Positions 1 through 8,986 are shown, numbered from the stretch's first letter. The stretch is DNA of 32,142 nucleotides from Candidatus Dojkabacteria bacterium CG_4_10_14_0_2_um_filter_Dojkabacteria_WS6_41_15 (GCA_002793355.1 PFQB01000098.1:1-32142); one strand, 5' to 3'. Numbers and translations are program-made. The notes: generated by a model from the sequence alone, not told the origin.

Positions 1-65
1 CTTATCTCTTTGGAAATACGTTTCATCATACAATTTTACCAAATATATTACGTCAGTTTTTCTAG

Positions 66-284
66 AAAACTGTTCTAGTATATCGGGTACCTGTCAGTAC
101 TGATAAAGAAAGTGGCAACGAATCCCTTGCCATTACAGAAGGATTAGGCGAGAATCAAAACAACTCTGCTACACGAGAGATTATTATTGGCGTTGAATAT
201 GTGATGCCTGGGATGGCGAAAAAGCTTTCTGATTTAGGTATTTAGGCTGCCAAGCAATTTCCTGACAGTATTCGCTGGGACAAC
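66..284 (+). pseudogene. Interrupted 5' part of the glycoside-hydrolase-like gene
   Basis: The reading frame of the gene that starts at 285 continues upstream without a frame change. It is broken by a TAG at 243-245 and by another TAG at 63-65. The peptide just before the second stop (residues GVEYVMPGMAKKLSDLGI) and just after it (AAKQFPDSIRWDNMQ) together look like the first strand and helix of a glycoside hydrolase barrel, so I read both sides as one ancestral protein. This is either a decayed gene, a sequencing or assembly error, or a split gene. TAG ends other genes in the window, so amber recoding is unlikely. Confidence 0.6.
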
Positions 285-1637
285 ATGCAGTCTTCAGCAA
301 AAAGTAAAATCAACTTTTCTAAAACTGATCGTTATGTGGAAGAATTCCAAAATGCCGGGTTTAAAACACTCGTACTAGCCTTACGCTCCAGAAGTTTGTG
401 GGCAAGTAAGGATTTCTTATTGGATCACTCACCGAAATTGGAGTATCTTGATGATTATGGAAATTGGATTCAGGTTGTCGTGGAGAGGTACGACAAAGAC
501 GGAATGAATGACATGCCAGGGCTAAAATACCCTGTTATTTATTATGAAATTGGTACAGAATTTTCTAGTTATGAACCGGAATCTACCCAAAATTACCTAG
601 AAATGCTGGCAACCGCATATAAAGTTGCTCATACTGCATATAGTGATGTCAAAATTCTTCATGCTGCATTTCTAACCTCAAATGTATTTAAATCCTATTC
701 TACAGAATTAGCATATTCTAACCTCAATGAGATTGAAAAACATTTTAAAGAAAACGAAGCATTATTAAAGAAACATGCCAAGCCATTAGCTGAAAACAGA
801 AAGGTATTAGACAGGTCCGATATTTTTGATGTGGTTAATTTTCACTCTTTGGGGAATCCAGAAGAAATTGAAGGTAATGTGCGATGGTTAGAGTTAGAAA
901 TGAAAAAAAGAGGAATTTCTAAACCTATTATTATTAGTGATACTGGAATTTCACCGTTTGTGGGTCTTGGTCCTGCGACTTCATGCAAGGGCAAGCAGGT
1001 TGCTATTTTATTTCCTCCAGCAAATAATAATGATCGTTGCAGATTAGCTGAATACTTTAAGAAATTGATTAATAAGGATTCGGACTCTTTAGAATGGGTC
1101 AGAGGATTTGCCGGAATAGACGTTGTGAAAAGGGTTGTTATAGCGGCAGATCAAGGAGTAACCTTAATTGATACAGTTTGGGCTGAAGAACTTCCTTTAG
1201 CTCAAGCAGCTTTATTCCAGGCGGCCTCAGGAAACAATGGCTGGGGTGGTATGACTAAGACAAATATCAATGTTTTTACCGAACAAAGAACTATTGTTGA
1301 AATATACCCATCATTTTATGCTTTAAAACAGCTGCAAGCATTTATCAAGGGATATACGCAAATAAGCAGAATCCAGACGCGAGATACTAATGTTCGAATT
1401 TATGAGCTGATAATTAACAAGAAAAAGAAATGGATTGCATGGTATGAGTCGGGAAAATTGTTGTTACCCGAAGACAAATCCTCAACAGTGCAATTTCAGT
1501 TTACTGTTGATTCTGATAAAACTGTTGAAAATGTTATAACAAAACAGAATCAAACCAATGCTCGGAAGCAGAAGATAAAAGTCGCGGGAGGTAAGGTCTC
1601 CATAACCCTTACTGACAATCCTTTATATATTTATTAA
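285..1637 (+). CDS. Glycoside hydrolase-like protein (clan A type barrel), probably lacking its N-terminus
   Basis: The 450-residue frame resembles (beta/alpha)8 glycoside hydrolases of the clan A type with a C-terminal beta-rich domain. Residues 86-92 (YYEIGTE) look like the strand that ends in the catalytic acid/base Glu (E92). The place where a nucleophile Glu is expected reads ISDTG (D219), so the nucleophile may be Asp or lost. Residues from about 350 form a beta-sandwich-like tail ending in NPLYIY. The ATG at 285 is only the first ATG after an in-frame stop, and barrel-like sequence continues upstream of it, so the present product would lack the first strand. No Shine-Dalgarno sequence precedes it. 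The substrate cannot be told. It may be an inactive remnant. The family assignment is by pattern only. Confidence 0.55.
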   Translation: MQSSAKSKINFSKTDRYVEEFQNAGFKTLVLALRSRSLWASKDFLLDHSPKLEYLDDYGNWIQVVVERYDKDGMNDMPGLKYPVIYYEIGTEFSSYEPESTQNYLEMLATAYKVAHTAYSDVKILHAAFLTSNVFKSYSTELAYSNLNEIEKHFKENEALLKKHAKPLAENRKVLDRSDIFDVVNFHSLGNPEEIEGNVRWLELEMKKRGISKPIIISDTGISPFVGLGPATSCKGKQVAILFPPANNNDRCRLAEYFKKLINKDSDSLEWVRGFAGIDVVKRVVIAADQGVTLIDTVWAEELPLAQAALFQAASGNNGWGGMTKTNINVFTEQRTIVEIYPSFYALKQLQAFIKGYTQISRIQTRDTNVRIYELIINKKKKWIAWYESGKLLLPEDKSSTVQFQFTVDSDKTVENVITKQNQTNARKQKIKVAGGKVSITLTDNPLYIY

Positions 1638-1691
1638 GTTCTGCGTTTGAATATAGCGATACACATATGTCTTAGTAGAATTGGTGTAGAA

Positions 1692-1697
1692 TATAAC
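1692..1697 (+). promoter_or_regulatory. Predicted -10 element for the anchored secreted protein
   Basis: TATAAC lies 25 nt before the ATG at 1723, in the short gap after the glycoside hydrolase-like gene. No convincing -35 box is seen. Confidence 0.45.
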
Positions 1698-1722
1698 ACT
1701 TAATTATTATTCACCTAGAAAT

Positions 1723-2235
1723 ATGAAAAGTACTTCAATCCAACCGTTCTTGTTGCCAGCAGCAATCGTTATTTCTGCCCTAGTGTTAGGTTGGGCTATT
1801 TACTCGAATTCTATGCAAAAGGCTATTCCGCAAGGAGGCACGCCTATACCAACAGCTTCCGCTACTCCGATTCCGACGACCCCTGTGATAACGGCGACCG
1901 TAAAGGTTACACTAGCGCCTACAACTGTAGCTCCAACACCTACAATTTCTGATTCAGTCCTTCTTAAGGCTGCTGTTTTGGCAAAGAGCGGTATTCCAGC
2001 AAACAAATTTGAGTTCTCTATTGGAAAGAATCTTGGTACCATGGCAAGTGGCTCGGTTCGTAACACAGATGACATGGGTGGAGCTGCTTGGTTTGCAGGA
2101 AAGAAAAACGGTACATGGAAGGTTTCTTATATTGGACAGGGAGTTCCTACATGTGCGGAAATTGCCGATTTTCCTTACCCGACAACCTGGTTGTCACACT
2201 GTCTGAATGCGAGCGGGGATACGATTGCGAGGTAG
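1723..2235 (+). CDS. Membrane-anchored small extracytoplasmic protein with Thr/Pro-rich linker
   Basis: This 170-residue protein has an N-terminal membrane segment (about residues 9-27) without a clear cleavage site. A Thr/Pro/Ala-rich linker follows (about 36-75), then a globular domain of about 90 residues. The domain has two cysteines (in PTCAEI and SHCLNA) that could form a disulfide and a strand-rich core with the words GAAWFAGKKNG and WKVSYIGQG. It is probably tethered to the outside of the cytoplasmic membrane. I recall similar anchor-linker-domain proteins from Patescibacteria, but I know no function. A predicted -10 (TATAAC) lies 25 nt upstream. The Nudix gene starts one base after its stop, suggesting co-transcription. 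Confidence 0.75.
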   Translation: MKSTSIQPFLLPAAIVISALVLGWAIYSNSMQKAIPQGGTPIPTASATPIPTTPVITATVKVTLAPTTVAPTPTISDSVLLKAAVLAKSGIPANKFEFSIGKNLGTMASGSVRNTDDMGGAAWFAGKKNGTWKVSYIGQGVPTCAEIADFPYPTTWLSHCLNASGDTIAR

Positions 2236-2236
2236 C

Positions 2237-2683
2237 ATGAGCAAAAGCGACGGTAAGAGAATTATTGTTGGGGTTAATGCCCTTATCATTGATGGAGCGA
2301 CACACAGGTTGTTTTGCATTAAGAGAGCCGATACTGACAGCTTTTTTCCTGGAATGTACGCATTGCCGGGTGGTGGAATAAACAAAGGTGAGCAAATATC
2401 AGAAGCGATAAAAAGAGAATTTCTTGAAGAGACAGGTTATTTGTTTGAACATCCTACAGACGTGAAATTAGAAGCAACGGTGGATCTCGGCAAAATCGTT
2501 TTGCAAGTCTTGGTGGTGGAAGGAACGTTAGGGGATAAAGTAACTGATAAAGTTGACTCCGACATTGCCGAAGTAGGATGGGTAAGTTTTGACCTATTCT
2601 TCCGCTCATTGAGAGAACATCACTACCCAGAATCAGAAATACAGAAGTTTCGCCTATACCTACGCAACAAACTTCAGAAGTAG
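2237..2683 (+). CDS. Nudix hydrolase
   Basis: The Nudix box is complete: GGINKGE, then seven residues, then REFLEETGY, matching G-x5-E-x7-R-E-U-x-E-E-x-G-U. The Glu pairs in the REFLEE segment bind the catalytic divalent metal. Such enzymes cleave a nucleoside diphosphate linked to another moiety. The N-terminal part (VGVNALIIDGATHRLFCIKR) is like the MutT/ADP-ribose pyrophosphatase type, but the substrate cannot be assigned. I start it at the ATG at 2237, one base after the preceding stop, giving 148 residues. An alternative ATG at 2207 would add ten residues inside the upstream gene that are not Nudix-like. Likely cytoplasmic nucleotide sanitation. Confidence 0.88.
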   Translation: MSKSDGKRIIVGVNALIIDGATHRLFCIKRADTDSFFPGMYALPGGGINKGEQISEAIKREFLEETGYLFEHPTDVKLEATVDLGKIVLQVLVVEGTLGDKVTDKVDSDIAEVGWVSFDLFFRSLREHHYPESEIQKFRLYLRNKLQK

Positions 2684-2713
2684 CATTCACTTTTCGCGTG
2701 CAATACTTGCAGC

Positions 2714-3853
2714 ATGAAAACATTTGCTGCGATTGCCACCTATCTAATCAGTAAACGACTTACGTCAAGTCAGTCGATGGCAAAATGGTTTGTCACTTTA
2801 CTTGGACAGTTTGGGGCAACGGGAAAAGCCGCATTTTATCAGGGTGAATTTCATGAAGCGATACGACAACTGTATGATAGCGATATTTTAAATAGCGAGC
2901 TTGCGTCGCATTTGTTGCAAATCACGCTGTGGTTGGACGAAGCACTAAGTTTTGTCGAAGAGTTGGAAGATAGTGGTGTCAAAATTTTGTTGCCTGGCGA
3001 TTTCGGCTTTCCTGCAGAGTTTGCCGAAATCGCCGACAAACCAGCAATATTATATTGCCGCGGTAACCTCGAACTGCTTGTTGCCAAAGAAAAAATCACC
3101 TTGGTTGGTACTAGAAATCCGTCTTTATGGGGACAATTGAAAGCAAAACAATTCGCTTTTGAGGCTGCAAACTGCAATATTGTTACTGTTTCCGGGTTGG
3201 CGCAAGGTGTTGATTCTTTGGTATTTGAAGAAACCTTGCGCGCAAAAGGAAAAACAATTGCAATACTTCCGCAACTACCTAAAAATGCAAGTGTTGAGGT
3301 TTCTGCCAATTCTTTACTTGTATCTGAGTATCCTCCTAGCGATGTAGAAATCTCGAAGTGGCAGTTCATCGCGCGAAATCGTTTACTTGCAGCCCTATCT
3401 CCAGCAACAGTAATTATTGAGGCTCCGTTGCGAAGCGGAGCGCTAATAACGGCAGATTTGGCAATCTCCTATGGCCGTTCCGTATATGTTGCAATACCCG
3501 ATCCCAATGAAGAAGTATCGTACGGAGGGCTTACTTTTGGAATTCAACAAGCACTAGGAGCCTTTATTCAAAGCCTGTACGACTTGCTTTACCTTGAAGA
3601 CCGAGGAGAGTTGCTGGAGACCTATAAGCTATTTATAGAACGTCTATCACAAGGAAAAATTGCCATCAAACCAAAGGACCATCGGCATCTGTCACAGGCA
3701 GACCTAAAGAGATACATATATGCGTCATCTAAAGGCGATTTATCCTGTTTCGAGTCTTTCGTGGTAGAATTACACCGATTTGGTATTATTAGAGAACGAA
3801 AAAACAAAATGGTAATTAATTTCTCGGGATATAATTCATGGCCAAAAACTTAG
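2714..3853 (+). CDS. dprA: DNA-processing protein DprA
   Basis: This 379-residue protein has the DprA order: an N-terminal helical region (about 1-90), then the Rossmann-like DprA fold. Family landmarks are DKPAILYCRGN, VGTRNPS, SGLAQGVDS (the SGxAxGID nucleotide-like loop), FIARNRLLAALS, EAPLRSGALITA and the GR-V-AIP strand. DprA binds incoming single-stranded DNA and loads RecA during natural transformation. It is expected in the cytoplasm. The C-terminal 80 residues look like the winged-helix tail found in many DprA proteins. It overlaps topA by 16 nt, a dprA-topA order common in bacteria. Retention of dprA suggests the organism can take up DNA. Confidence 0.9.
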   Translation: MKTFAAIATYLISKRLTSSQSMAKWFVTLLGQFGATGKAAFYQGEFHEAIRQLYDSDILNSELASHLLQITLWLDEALSFVEELEDSGVKILLPGDFGFPAEFAEIADKPAILYCRGNLELLVAKEKITLVGTRNPSLWGQLKAKQFAFEAANCNIVTVSGLAQGVDSLVFEETLRAKGKTIAILPQLPKNASVEVSANSLLVSEYPPSDVEISKWQFIARNRLLAALSPATVIIEAPLRSGALITADLAISYGRSVYVAIPDPNEEVSYGGLTFGIQQALGAFIQSLYDLLYLEDRGELLETYKLFIERLSQGKIAIKPKDHRHLSQADLKRYIYASSKGDLSCFESFVVELHRFGIIRERKNKMVINFSGYNSWPKT

Positions 3854-6084
3854 TAATCGTAGAATCTCCGGCTAAAGCGAAGACAATTCAAGGCTATTTA
3901 GGGAAGGATTTTGCAGTAATTGCAACGGTTGGACATATTATTGATCTCCCAACCAGCAAACTTGGTGTAGATATAGAAAATGGATACGAAATGGTTTATA
4001 CGACCATAAAAGGGAAAGATAAGGTGATTGAGTCTATCAAGAAAGCCGTAAAAGCAACGTCAGGAACGGTATACTTAGCGCCTGACCCTGACCGTGAGGG
4101 AGAGGCTATCGCATGGCAAGTTGCGCAGATTTGTAAATTCCCAGCGAAGAGCGAGAAAGCACGTCGCGCCGTTTTCCACGAAATTACCAAAGAAGCTATT
4201 GGTGCTGCCATTCAAAATACACGAGACGTAGATGCATCGTTAGTTGAGGCACAGCAAGCAAGGAGAATTTTGGATCGTTTGGTCGGTTATCCGCTATCCA
4301 TGTTGCTTTGGAAAAAAATTCAATTTGGGCTTTCGGCCGGACGTGTTCAATCTGCAGCCTTACGATTGATTGTTGAACGAGAAGATGAGATTAAAGCGTT
4401 TGTTCCAACTCCATATATGACCTTTACCTCGAAATATAAAGGAACTGATGTTGTATTTACGTTAGTCGATGCGAAAGGAAGTATGGTCAAGGCAGTACCC
4501 GAGCAAGGAAATGAACTTAAGAAGCTCCTCGATTTGCAGGGAAAGCATGAGGTAATTGAGCACAAAACGAAAACGGTTACATCATCACCGCCACCACCTT
4601 TAGTGACTTCAACTATGCAGCAGGCAGCAAATCAAACCTATGGATTTACCGCCAAGATGACGATGAAATTTGCCCAAGAATTATATCAAGGCGTAAATAT
4701 CAAAGAGAAAGGCGGACTTATCGGGTTGATATCCTATATGCGTACCGATTCGGTCAACATGAGCGAGCAAGCAATTGCGGCAATTCGGGATTTAATCGAG
4801 AAAAAATATGGTAAGGAATATCTACATGATACAGCGCGACGATATAAGACAAAGTCGGCGGTCGCGCAAGAAGCACACGAAGCCATTCGCCCAACACATG
4901 TTGAATTATTGCCTTCGATGGTTCGGGAATACCTTACGCCGCAGCAGTATAAACTGTATGCATTGATTTGGCGCAGAGCGGTTGCTACACAAATGAAACC
5001 TCAGATTTTAGAGGAAGAAAATGTAAAGACGGTTCCCGTGCAAAGCGAGGCAAGAACTTTTGTTGACAAAGAGAAATGGGCGTTTGAGACCGTAGCGCAA
5101 CGAGAAGTCTTTGCTGGGTATCGACTGCTTAAACATGCAGAAGAGAAGGAAATTAAGCCACTTCCTGTAGTTTCCAAAGGTGACCAACTGACTGTTTCGG
5201 AAATTAAGGCCGAGAATTTAATGACAACGCCAAGAAGTCGCTTCAACGATGCAACGTTGGTTAAAGAAATGGAAAAACTAGGTATCGGTAGACCTTCAAC
5301 GTATGCATCCATAATAGGCACATTGATTGCCAGAAATTATGCTCTTCGCGAGATGAAATTCTTAATTCCAACAGAGATTGGAATCTTGGTGTGTAATTTT
5401 TTGAAAAAACATTTTGTAAAAATAGTTGATTACGCTTTTACGGCGCAAATGGAGAAGGAATTGGATGAAATCGCTAATGCAACGTTAACAAAAAAGAAAA
5501 TGCTAGAAGCATTTTATCCTGATTTCGCAAAAGATATTGAAGAGAAGAACAAGTCCATTGTAAAAGAGGAGTTAACGTCACTAGGTGAAACAGACAAAGA
5601 ATGCAGAAAATGTGGTACAAAAATGCACTTGAAGATTGGTCCCTGGGGTCAGTATTATGTTTGCCCGAACGAAAAATGCAAGAATAAAGAGCCTTTTGTT
5701 GATATGACGAAATACTTTGTTCCCGAAGAAGTCGACAAAGGTGGATATATTCTCAAAAAAGGACGCTTTGGCGTTTTTTGGGCTCATCCTGACTACCCAG
5801 AAGTAAAGAAAACGCTTCCAATGCTTCTTAAGGAAGTCTGCCCAGATTGTGATGCTCACCTTGTAGAAAGAAAAGGAAAAACTGGACGTCCCTTTATTGG
5901 TTGCTCAGCGTATCCGAACTGTAAGTATATTAAAAGCAGATTCTTTAAAAAGGGAGATGCTGCAAAATCCGGCGAAGCAAGTACAGCCAAGAGTCCTGCA
6001 GAAACAACGTCGATAAAAAAGGTAGTTAGCAAAAAAGTCATAAAAAAGAGTGCCTCAAAAGCTAAGACCAAGAGAACAAAGTAA
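3838..6084 (+). CDS. topA: DNA topoisomerase I
   Basis: This is a complete 748-residue type IA topoisomerase that relaxes negative supercoils. The TOPRIM domain opens with VIVESPAKAKTI (E9) and carries the acidic triad in APDPDREGEA (D83, D85, E87). The active-site tyrosine is Y300 in LISYMRTDS. The arch and gate region follows to about residue 580. The C-terminus has two four-cysteine zinc-ribbon repeats (CRKCG...CPNEKC and CPDC...CSAYPNC), then a Lys/Ser-rich basic tail of about 35 residues that likely binds DNA. It overlaps dprA at its start (16 nt) and radC at its end (35 nt), so the three are probably one transcript. Confidence 0.97.
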   Translation: MAKNLVIVESPAKAKTIQGYLGKDFAVIATVGHIIDLPTSKLGVDIENGYEMVYTTIKGKDKVIESIKKAVKATSGTVYLAPDPDREGEAIAWQVAQICKFPAKSEKARRAVFHEITKEAIGAAIQNTRDVDASLVEAQQARRILDRLVGYPLSMLLWKKIQFGLSAGRVQSAALRLIVEREDEIKAFVPTPYMTFTSKYKGTDVVFTLVDAKGSMVKAVPEQGNELKKLLDLQGKHEVIEHKTKTVTSSPPPPLVTSTMQQAANQTYGFTAKMTMKFAQELYQGVNIKEKGGLIGLISYMRTDSVNMSEQAIAAIRDLIEKKYGKEYLHDTARRYKTKSAVAQEAHEAIRPTHVELLPSMVREYLTPQQYKLYALIWRRAVATQMKPQILEEENVKTVPVQSEARTFVDKEKWAFETVAQREVFAGYRLLKHAEEKEIKPLPVVSKGDQLTVSEIKAENLMTTPRSRFNDATLVKEMEKLGIGRPSTYASIIGTLIARNYALREMKFLIPTEIGILVCNFLKKHFVKIVDYAFTAQMEKELDEIANATLTKKKMLEAFYPDFAKDIEEKNKSIVKEELTSLGETDKECRKCGTKMHLKIGPWGQYYVCPNEKCKNKEPFVDMTKYFVPEEVDKGGYILKKGRFGVFWAHPDYPEVKKTLPMLLKEVCPDCDAHLVERKGKTGRPFIGCSAYPNCKYIKSRFFKKGDAAKSGEASTAKSPAETTSIKKVVSKKVIKKSASKAKTKRTK

Positions 6085-6715
6085 CCGTTTTGGGTATTCA
6101 TCGCTGGATACCTGCGATTTATGGGCTCTGGTGCTTCGTATTGGTTCAGCACAGAAATCAGTATTTGAACTATCAAGAGAGTTGGCCCCTCTTGTCGAAA
6201 ACAGCATATCTTCGGCACAATCTACGAATGAATTTAGTTCGCTTGTAGATAAGCAAATTCGTCCAGGTTCGGTTCAGAAGCATGCAATATTGGGAATGTA
6301 TGAGCTTTTACTACGGCAAAAAACGGAGAATATCCCAAGTCTCCGCTACACAACACCGGCTGCTTTAGTGGAATTGTTTCGGCATCTTCGAACAAAACAG
6401 CAAGAGTACGTTTATGGAGTATATCTCTCTCCTCGGTTGCAAATTGTTCATACGGAACTTCTAACGAAAGGAACAACGGATTCGGTGTTAATAGACGCTC
6501 GCGATGTGCTATATTTTGGCATCAAATTTCGCTCACGACAATTTGTTCTCATTCATAATCATCCATCAGGTGATCCAAAGCCGAGTTCTGAAGATATTGA
6601 GCAGACAAAGCGGATTGTTAGTGCCGCAGAATTGTTAACGATGAAATTGATTGACCATATCATCATCGCAAAGGAGGGGTATTTTAGTTTTCATGAATTT
6701 ACGAGTGTGCTATAA
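6050..6715 (+). CDS. radC: RadC family JAB-domain protein
   Basis: This 221-residue protein begins inside topA. The start is supported by LRPRE near the N-terminus, a conserved opening of RadC proteins. A helix-hairpin-helix-like segment lies near residues 65-90. The C-terminal JAB/JAMM domain has the complete metal motif H169-N-H171, then S179-x2-D182 (HNHPSGDPKPSSED). RadC proteins were once called DNA repair proteins. Their true role is uncertain, although the fold is that of a metallopeptidase or deubiquitinase-like enzyme. The first 60 residues are less conserved than in typical RadC. Its stop codon overlaps the predicted rpsB promoter. Confidence 0.88.
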   Translation: MPQKLRPREQSNRFGYSSLDTCDLWALVLRIGSAQKSVFELSRELAPLVENSISSAQSTNEFSSLVDKQIRPGSVQKHAILGMYELLLRQKTENIPSLRYTTPAALVELFRHLRTKQQEYVYGVYLSPRLQIVHTELLTKGTTDSVLIDARDVLYFGIKFRSRQFVLIHNHPSGDPKPSSEDIEQTKRIVSAAELLTMKLIDHIIIAKEGYFSFHEFTSVL

Positions 6716-6716
6716 T
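6709..6716 (+). promoter_or_regulatory. Predicted promoter of rpsB-tsf-frr-rseP
   Basis: TATAAT at 6711-6716 is preceded by TG one base away (extended -10, TGC). It lies over the end of radC. Transcription would begin near 6723, leaving an 84-nt leader before rpsB. Confidence 0.7.
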
Positions 6717-6806
6717 CAACCACCTCGAAAGAGGAAAACATTTTAAAATAATTCAGGTTTCCGCACTCCTGCCAAATGGTCGGAAACTTAGGTAAAAGGA
6801 GACAAT
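6717..6806 (+). promoter_or_regulatory. Structured 5' leader of rpsB with strong Shine-Dalgarno site
   Basis: The leader holds a GNRA-type hairpin, CCTC-GAAA-GAGG (6723-6734). A second stem pairs GTTTCCG (6757-6763) with CGGAAAC (6781-6787) around a 17-nt loop. It ends with AAAAGGAG at 6794-6801, five bases before the ATG. S2 represses rpsB-tsf through the leader in other bacteria, so this may be an autoregulatory site. That function is inferred only from position and structure. Confidence 0.5.
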
Positions 6807-7844
6807 ATGGACCAAGAAAAAGCAAACATTTCATTTCCTTCAACAGACGATCTGTTGAAAGCAGGCGCCCAATTTGGACACTCTGCACAACGCTGGCACC
6901 CAGCATTTCAGCCCTTCATTTACAAAGAAACCAAGGGTATTCATATAATCGATGTACGAAAAACTGTACCTGCGTTAAAAACTGCAGTTGAATTTCTTGT
7001 TGCTTCCGTTCAAAAAGAAGCACGAGTATTAATTGTTGGTACGAAAAAACAAGCTGCACCTATTGTATTGGAAATGGGCGAAAAATTTGGAGTTTACTAT
7101 GTAAATGACAAGTGGCCCTCAGGCTTGCTCACAAACTTTAAAACTGTTTCTCAGTCAATTCAAAAATTGCAAAGATTACAAGAACTTCATATCAAAAAGC
7201 GCTATGTGCTTCCAAAAATGGAGTTGCTTGCTATGCAACGAGAAATCGAGAAATTGAAAAAGCGCTTTAACGGCGTTATGTTCATGGATCGACCTCCACA
7301 GGTAATGATTATTATTGATACCAAGTTTGAAAAAATCTCTGTAAAGGAAGCCCGTGCCTTAGATATTCCGATCGTTGGTGTTGTAGACTCGAACTGTGAC
7401 CCAAGACTTATCACGTATCCTATTCCTTCAAACGATGATGCAATCAAGGCAATTCGTTTACTCTTTGGCGTTTTCAGTGAAGTTCTCAGCAAATATAGCA
7501 CTAAGCGCTTGGTTCCTATGCGCGAACAATTTGCTCGACGCTTAGTCGAACTTGAAAAATCTGTAGAAGAAGAGCACCGAATTAAGCTAGCCAGCGAAGC
7601 ACCTCAAGCGGCCTACGAACCAGTGGTTACTCCTCGAGAAGAATCAAAGACAGGTCGAACTGTTCGTGTTACCTCCTTCCGCGCTGTTGCTGATCTTAAA
7701 CTCCCCGCGTCAGTAATCGAGAAACTTACTCAAGCAGGAATTACTTCGGTCGAGCAATTGAAAGAGAAAACTCTCGACGAGCTTAAAGGAATTAAGGGAA
7801 TTGGCGCAAAGACGGCTGAGAAAATAAGCTCATTGGTCAAATAA
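6807..7844 (+). CDS. rpsB: Small ribosomal subunit protein uS2 with C-terminal helix-hairpin-helix extension
   Basis: Residues 1 to about 250 are a standard S2: an opening with LLKAGAQFGHSAQRWHP, then FIYKETKGIHIIDVRKT, VGTKKQAAP, WPSGLLTNF and GVVDSNCDPRLI. S2 binds the 30S head and is needed for late assembly. Bacterial S2 is usually about 230-260 residues, but this one has 345. The extra tail is a charged linker followed by about 60 residues ending TLDELKGIKGIGAKTAEKI, a helix-hairpin-helix of the kind that binds nucleic acid backbone. It opens the operon with tsf one base downstream. The strong Shine-Dalgarno site AAAAGGAG fixes the start. Confidence 0.97.
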   Translation: MDQEKANISFPSTDDLLKAGAQFGHSAQRWHPAFQPFIYKETKGIHIIDVRKTVPALKTAVEFLVASVQKEARVLIVGTKKQAAPIVLEMGEKFGVYYVNDKWPSGLLTNFKTVSQSIQKLQRLQELHIKKRYVLPKMELLAMQREIEKLKKRFNGVMFMDRPPQVMIIIDTKFEKISVKEARALDIPIVGVVDSNCDPRLITYPIPSNDDAIKAIRLLFGVFSEVLSKYSTKRLVPMREQFARRLVELEKSVEEEHRIKLASEAPQAAYEPVVTPREESKTGRTVRVTSFRAVADLKLPASVIEKLTQAGITSVEQLKEKTLDELKGIKGIGAKTAEKISSLVK

Positions 7845-7845
7845 T

Positions 7846-8430
7846 ATGGCAAAAAACGATATTCTTCTAAAACTCCGTCAAGAGACGAAAGCAAGTTTTG
7901 GTCTTTGTAAGGAAGCCGCAGAAAAGTTCCCAGATAATTACGAAGAGGCAAAAAAGCTCATTATCGAACTCATTAAAGAAAAGGCAGGCAAGCGCGAAGG
8001 CCGAGTAACCCAAAACGGAATCATTCATGCCTACGTTCACGGTAACGCTACACTCGCGTCTATGGTAGAAATACTTTGCGAAACTGACTTTGTTGCTCGA
8101 AATGAAGAGTTATTGGCTTTTGCCCACGAAGTTGCCTTGCAAATTGTTGCAACCAATCCCCTATTTGTTTCTTCAGATTCGATAAAGCCAGAAGTTGTGG
8201 AAGAGATGAAAACACAATGGAAGGCAGAATTACTGGAAGAAAAGAAACCAGAAGCTGCAATCGAGAAAATCATGGAAGGAAAGCTAAAGAAATATCTAGC
8301 AGAAAATACCCTTCTTGATCAACCATATTTTAAAGATGAAAGCAAAACTATCCGTGATCTTCTAGAAGAAGTGACCGGAAAGTTAGGAGAAAACATTAAA
8401 ATATCACGCTTCGAAAGATGGCAGATCTAG
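7846..8430 (+). CDS. tsf: Elongation factor Ts, short form
   Basis: This 194-residue protein has the N-terminal UBA-like domain (ILLKLRQETKASFGLCKEAAEKF) and the EF-Tu-contacting signature CETDFVARNEE. EF-Ts exchanges GDP for GTP on EF-Tu. It is close in size to the short Thermus type rather than the roughly 280-residue E. coli type, so one of the two core subdomains is reduced. It starts one base after the rpsB stop and overlaps frr by 13 nt. pyrH, which often follows tsf, is absent. Confidence 0.96.
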   Translation: MAKNDILLKLRQETKASFGLCKEAAEKFPDNYEEAKKLIIELIKEKAGKREGRVTQNGIIHAYVHGNATLASMVEILCETDFVARNEELLAFAHEVALQIVATNPLFVSSDSIKPEVVEEMKTQWKAELLEEKKPEAAIEKIMEGKLKKYLAENTLLDQPYFKDESKTIRDLLEEVTGKLGENIKISRFERWQI

Positions 8431-8981
8431 CCCAGATTTGGTCGGATTTAGATACAGATATGCAGATTGCGGTAGAATCCTTTAAGGAGGAAGCCCAAAA
8501 AATGCGCGCAGGCAGTGTGAACATTGATGCGTTAAAGAATATTCAGGTTTCTGCGTATGGAAGTGCAATGCAGTTGTATCAAATGGCGTCGATTAGTACG
8601 CCAAGTGCTGCCACTGCGGTAATTACCCCGTGGGACAAAGGAAATGTTCAGCCAATAGCTGATGCAATTCAAGCAGAAATGAAAGGTGAAGTAACGCCTT
8701 CTGTAAAAGATTCCTCAATCTATCTTAATTTTCCCCCATTAACGCAAGAGAAAAAGGAAGAGTATACGAAAATTCTCAAAGATAGGTCGGAAAATTTTCG
8801 CCAAGGTTTGCGTGATATTAGGCAAACTGCCAAATCAAAGTTCGAAGAATTAAAGAAAGAGGGCGAGTTGCCAGAAGATGCATTGTTTAAAGCCTTAGAG
8901 GATCTTGACGAAACCACTAAGAAGTTTACTGAACAAATCAACGATATTTACGAGAAAAAACGAGAACTATTGATTAAATAA
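8418..8981 (+). CDS. frr: Ribosome-recycling factor
   Basis: At 187 residues this is the normal length for RRF. Family landmarks include MRAGSVNIDALKNIQVSAYG near the first hinge, ITPWDKGNV, LNFPPLTQEKKEEY, and the long C-terminal helix with VRDIR-like LRDIRQTAKSKFEELKK. RRF, with EF-G, splits post-termination ribosomes. The tRNA-mimic fold appears intact. The ATG lies inside the end of tsf (13-nt overlap), and rseP starts five bases after its stop. Confidence 0.97.
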   Translation: MADLAQIWSDLDTDMQIAVESFKEEAQKMRAGSVNIDALKNIQVSAYGSAMQLYQMASISTPSAATAVITPWDKGNVQPIADAIQAEMKGEVTPSVKDSSIYLNFPPLTQEKKEEYTKILKDRSENFRQGLRDIRQTAKSKFEELKKEGELPEDALFKALEDLDETTKKFTEQINDIYEKKRELLIK

Positions 8982-8986
8982 CCATC

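Noticed and set aside
243..245. Amber (TAG) recoding
   Set aside because: TAG ends the gene at 1723-2235 and both tiny genes, so readthrough of TAG as sense is unlikely.
3830..3837. TATAAT two bases before the topA ATG
   Set aside because: Transcription would start inside the second codon, so it cannot serve the conserved topA start. Probably chance inside dprA.
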